A DNA stretch of 34,193 nucleotides, taken from contig JADGJT010000259.1 in assembly GCA_027604005.1 (NCBI GenBank), positions 1 through 34,193 on the forward strand, read 5' to 3'. Positions 33,901 through 34,193 of this stretch are shown here, piece by piece. Origin of the DNA: Dinochytrium kinnereticum (Eukaryota > Chytridiomycota > Chytridiomycetes > Chytridiales > Chytridiaceae). The notes beneath the pieces are model-generated. The model was not told the origin of the DNA. It was given only the letters and a program-made list of their open reading frames with translations, and searched no databases. Every line of letters begins with the position of its first letter. Within the stretch, counting starts at the first letter, position 1. Both the position numbers and the translations under genes were made by a program.

Positions 33901-34069
33901 TCTGTGTGGTGGATGAAGAAGCAGCCCCAGCCTTCGGTGCTTGCTTTGCAAGGCTAGCCCAAGATGCGGTGGAGCGCTGTTGCTGCTGCTGCTGCTGCTG
34001 GGAGGGAGCAATGGACGCTCTGGGTTCAGCGGCCGATGGTTGGTCGGATGAAGTTGAGGCCGGCGTCAT
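27974..34069 (-). CDS. La-related protein 1 with La motif and DM15 region, 5 exons, 1822 aa
   Basis: Exons: complement(27974..28431, 28532..31248, 31326..32704, 32785..33464, 33835..34069), 5469 nt in frame. Order: Gln tract and ASWASLAK (N-terminus), a charged coiled-coil-like Glu/Lys/Arg segment, Gly/Arg-rich RGG repeats (about residues 500-680), a Gln run, then the La motif (about 755-880; [21 protein letters not shown], split by intron 3). After a long Ser-rich linker the C-terminal DM15 repeats follow (about 1645-1775): [53 protein letters not shown] and [14 protein letters not shown]1 binds mRNA; DM15 grips the cap and first bases of TOP mRNAs under TOR control. Cytoplasmic, on translating or stored mRNA. 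The La motif carries a 30-40 residue insertion. The start is the first in-frame ATG near the window edge, with weak context. Confidence 0.95.
31561..31600. repeat. CTG/CAG triplet repeat (poly-Gln in LARP1)
   Basis: Interrupted CTG units on the + strand encode most of the Gln-rich run just before the La motif. A second CTG run (about 33977-34000) encodes eight Gln in exon 1. Confidence 0.85.
33465..33834 (-). other. First intron of LARP1 (370 nt)
   Basis: The longest intron of this gene, from donor G|GTTAGA to acceptor CCCACAG. It contains mixed sequence with no credible internal exon. Small open frames on the + strand (33607-33833) show no domain. Confidence 0.7.
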
Positions 34070-34193
34070 GAAGCGACTAGAGCACAGCACTACACACTCA
34101 CTACACACACACAGAGAGAGAGCAGTTCAGCGGGCAGGCAGTCCTCCGGCAGCAGTGTGTGGGTGGACGGGGTAGGGAGGGAGGGGTTGGTCA
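34070..34193 (-). promoter_or_regulatory. 5' leader/promoter-proximal region of LARP1
   Basis: Only 124 bp upstream of the LARP1 ATG are in the window. They include CACTACACAC and GAGAGA stretches. No TATA element is evident; the promoter is probably cut off by the window end. Confidence 0.4.

Noticed and set aside
1..34193. Bacterial-type systems (operons, CRISPR, phage, toxin-antitoxin)
   Set aside because: Spliced genes and eukaryotic protein families throughout; no arrays, ribosome-binding sites or prokaryotic gene clusters found.

Overview
The window is eukaryotic nuclear DNA. Coding sequence is broken by many short GT-AG introns (about 48-370 nt), and the spacers are full of purine/pyrimidine microsatellites and A/T homopolymers. 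The mix of families (HSL-type esterase, stand-alone RapGAP, PaO-like Rieske oxygenase, Cys-rich ABCG transporter, LARP1 with DM15) and the high intron density suggest a fungus, probably an early-diverging (chytrid-like) lineage. That placement is inference; no rRNA or taxonomic marker is present. I rebuilt nine protein-coding genes by hand from splice signals and reading-frame continuity. In every one the exon lengths sum to an intact frame.

Layout, left to right. 1-1008: a ~275-bp tandem duplication, then AAAAG/AAAAAG microsatellites. 1009-4099 (-): 5-exon hormone-sensitive-lipase-type alpha/beta hydrolase, 751 aa. 4100-4780: microsatellite-rich spacer with a 40-bp-spaced pair of TGACGTT-containing boxes. 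4781-6006 or 6087 (-): 3-exon class I SAM methyltransferase. 6101-6886 (-): intronless unknown protein placed just upstream of it. 6887-8834: low-complexity spacer. 8835-10379 (-): 6-exon compact RapGAP with a 5'UTR intron and an assembly gap in one intron. 10380-11819: divergent intergenic region. 11820-13719 (+): 11-exon PaO-like Rieske oxygenase that needs a 4-nt microexon. 14724-20812 (-): 10-exon ABCG transporter, 1788 aa. 20813-22304: divergent promoter region with an inverted CCAAT pair. 22305-24878 (+): single-exon C2H2 zinc-finger protein. 25243-26907 (-): 3-exon F-box protein. 26908-27973: low-complexity spacer. 27974-34069 (-): 5-exon LARP1, 1822 aa, with La motif and C-terminal DM15 repeats.

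The genes do not form an evident pathway and look like an ordinary chromosomal neighbourhood: lipid ester hydrolysis, methylation, small-GTPase control, Rieske oxygenation, ABC export, transcription, ubiquitin targeting and translation control. RapGAP/Rieske and ABCG/zinc-finger are divergent pairs. Rieske/ABCG and zinc-finger/F-box are convergent pairs. The most unusual items are the 4-nt microexon, the plant-like Rieske oxygenase in a probable fungus, the animal-like DM15 region, and the enlarged ABCG protein. I saw no tRNA, rRNA, CRISPR array or recognisable transposon.
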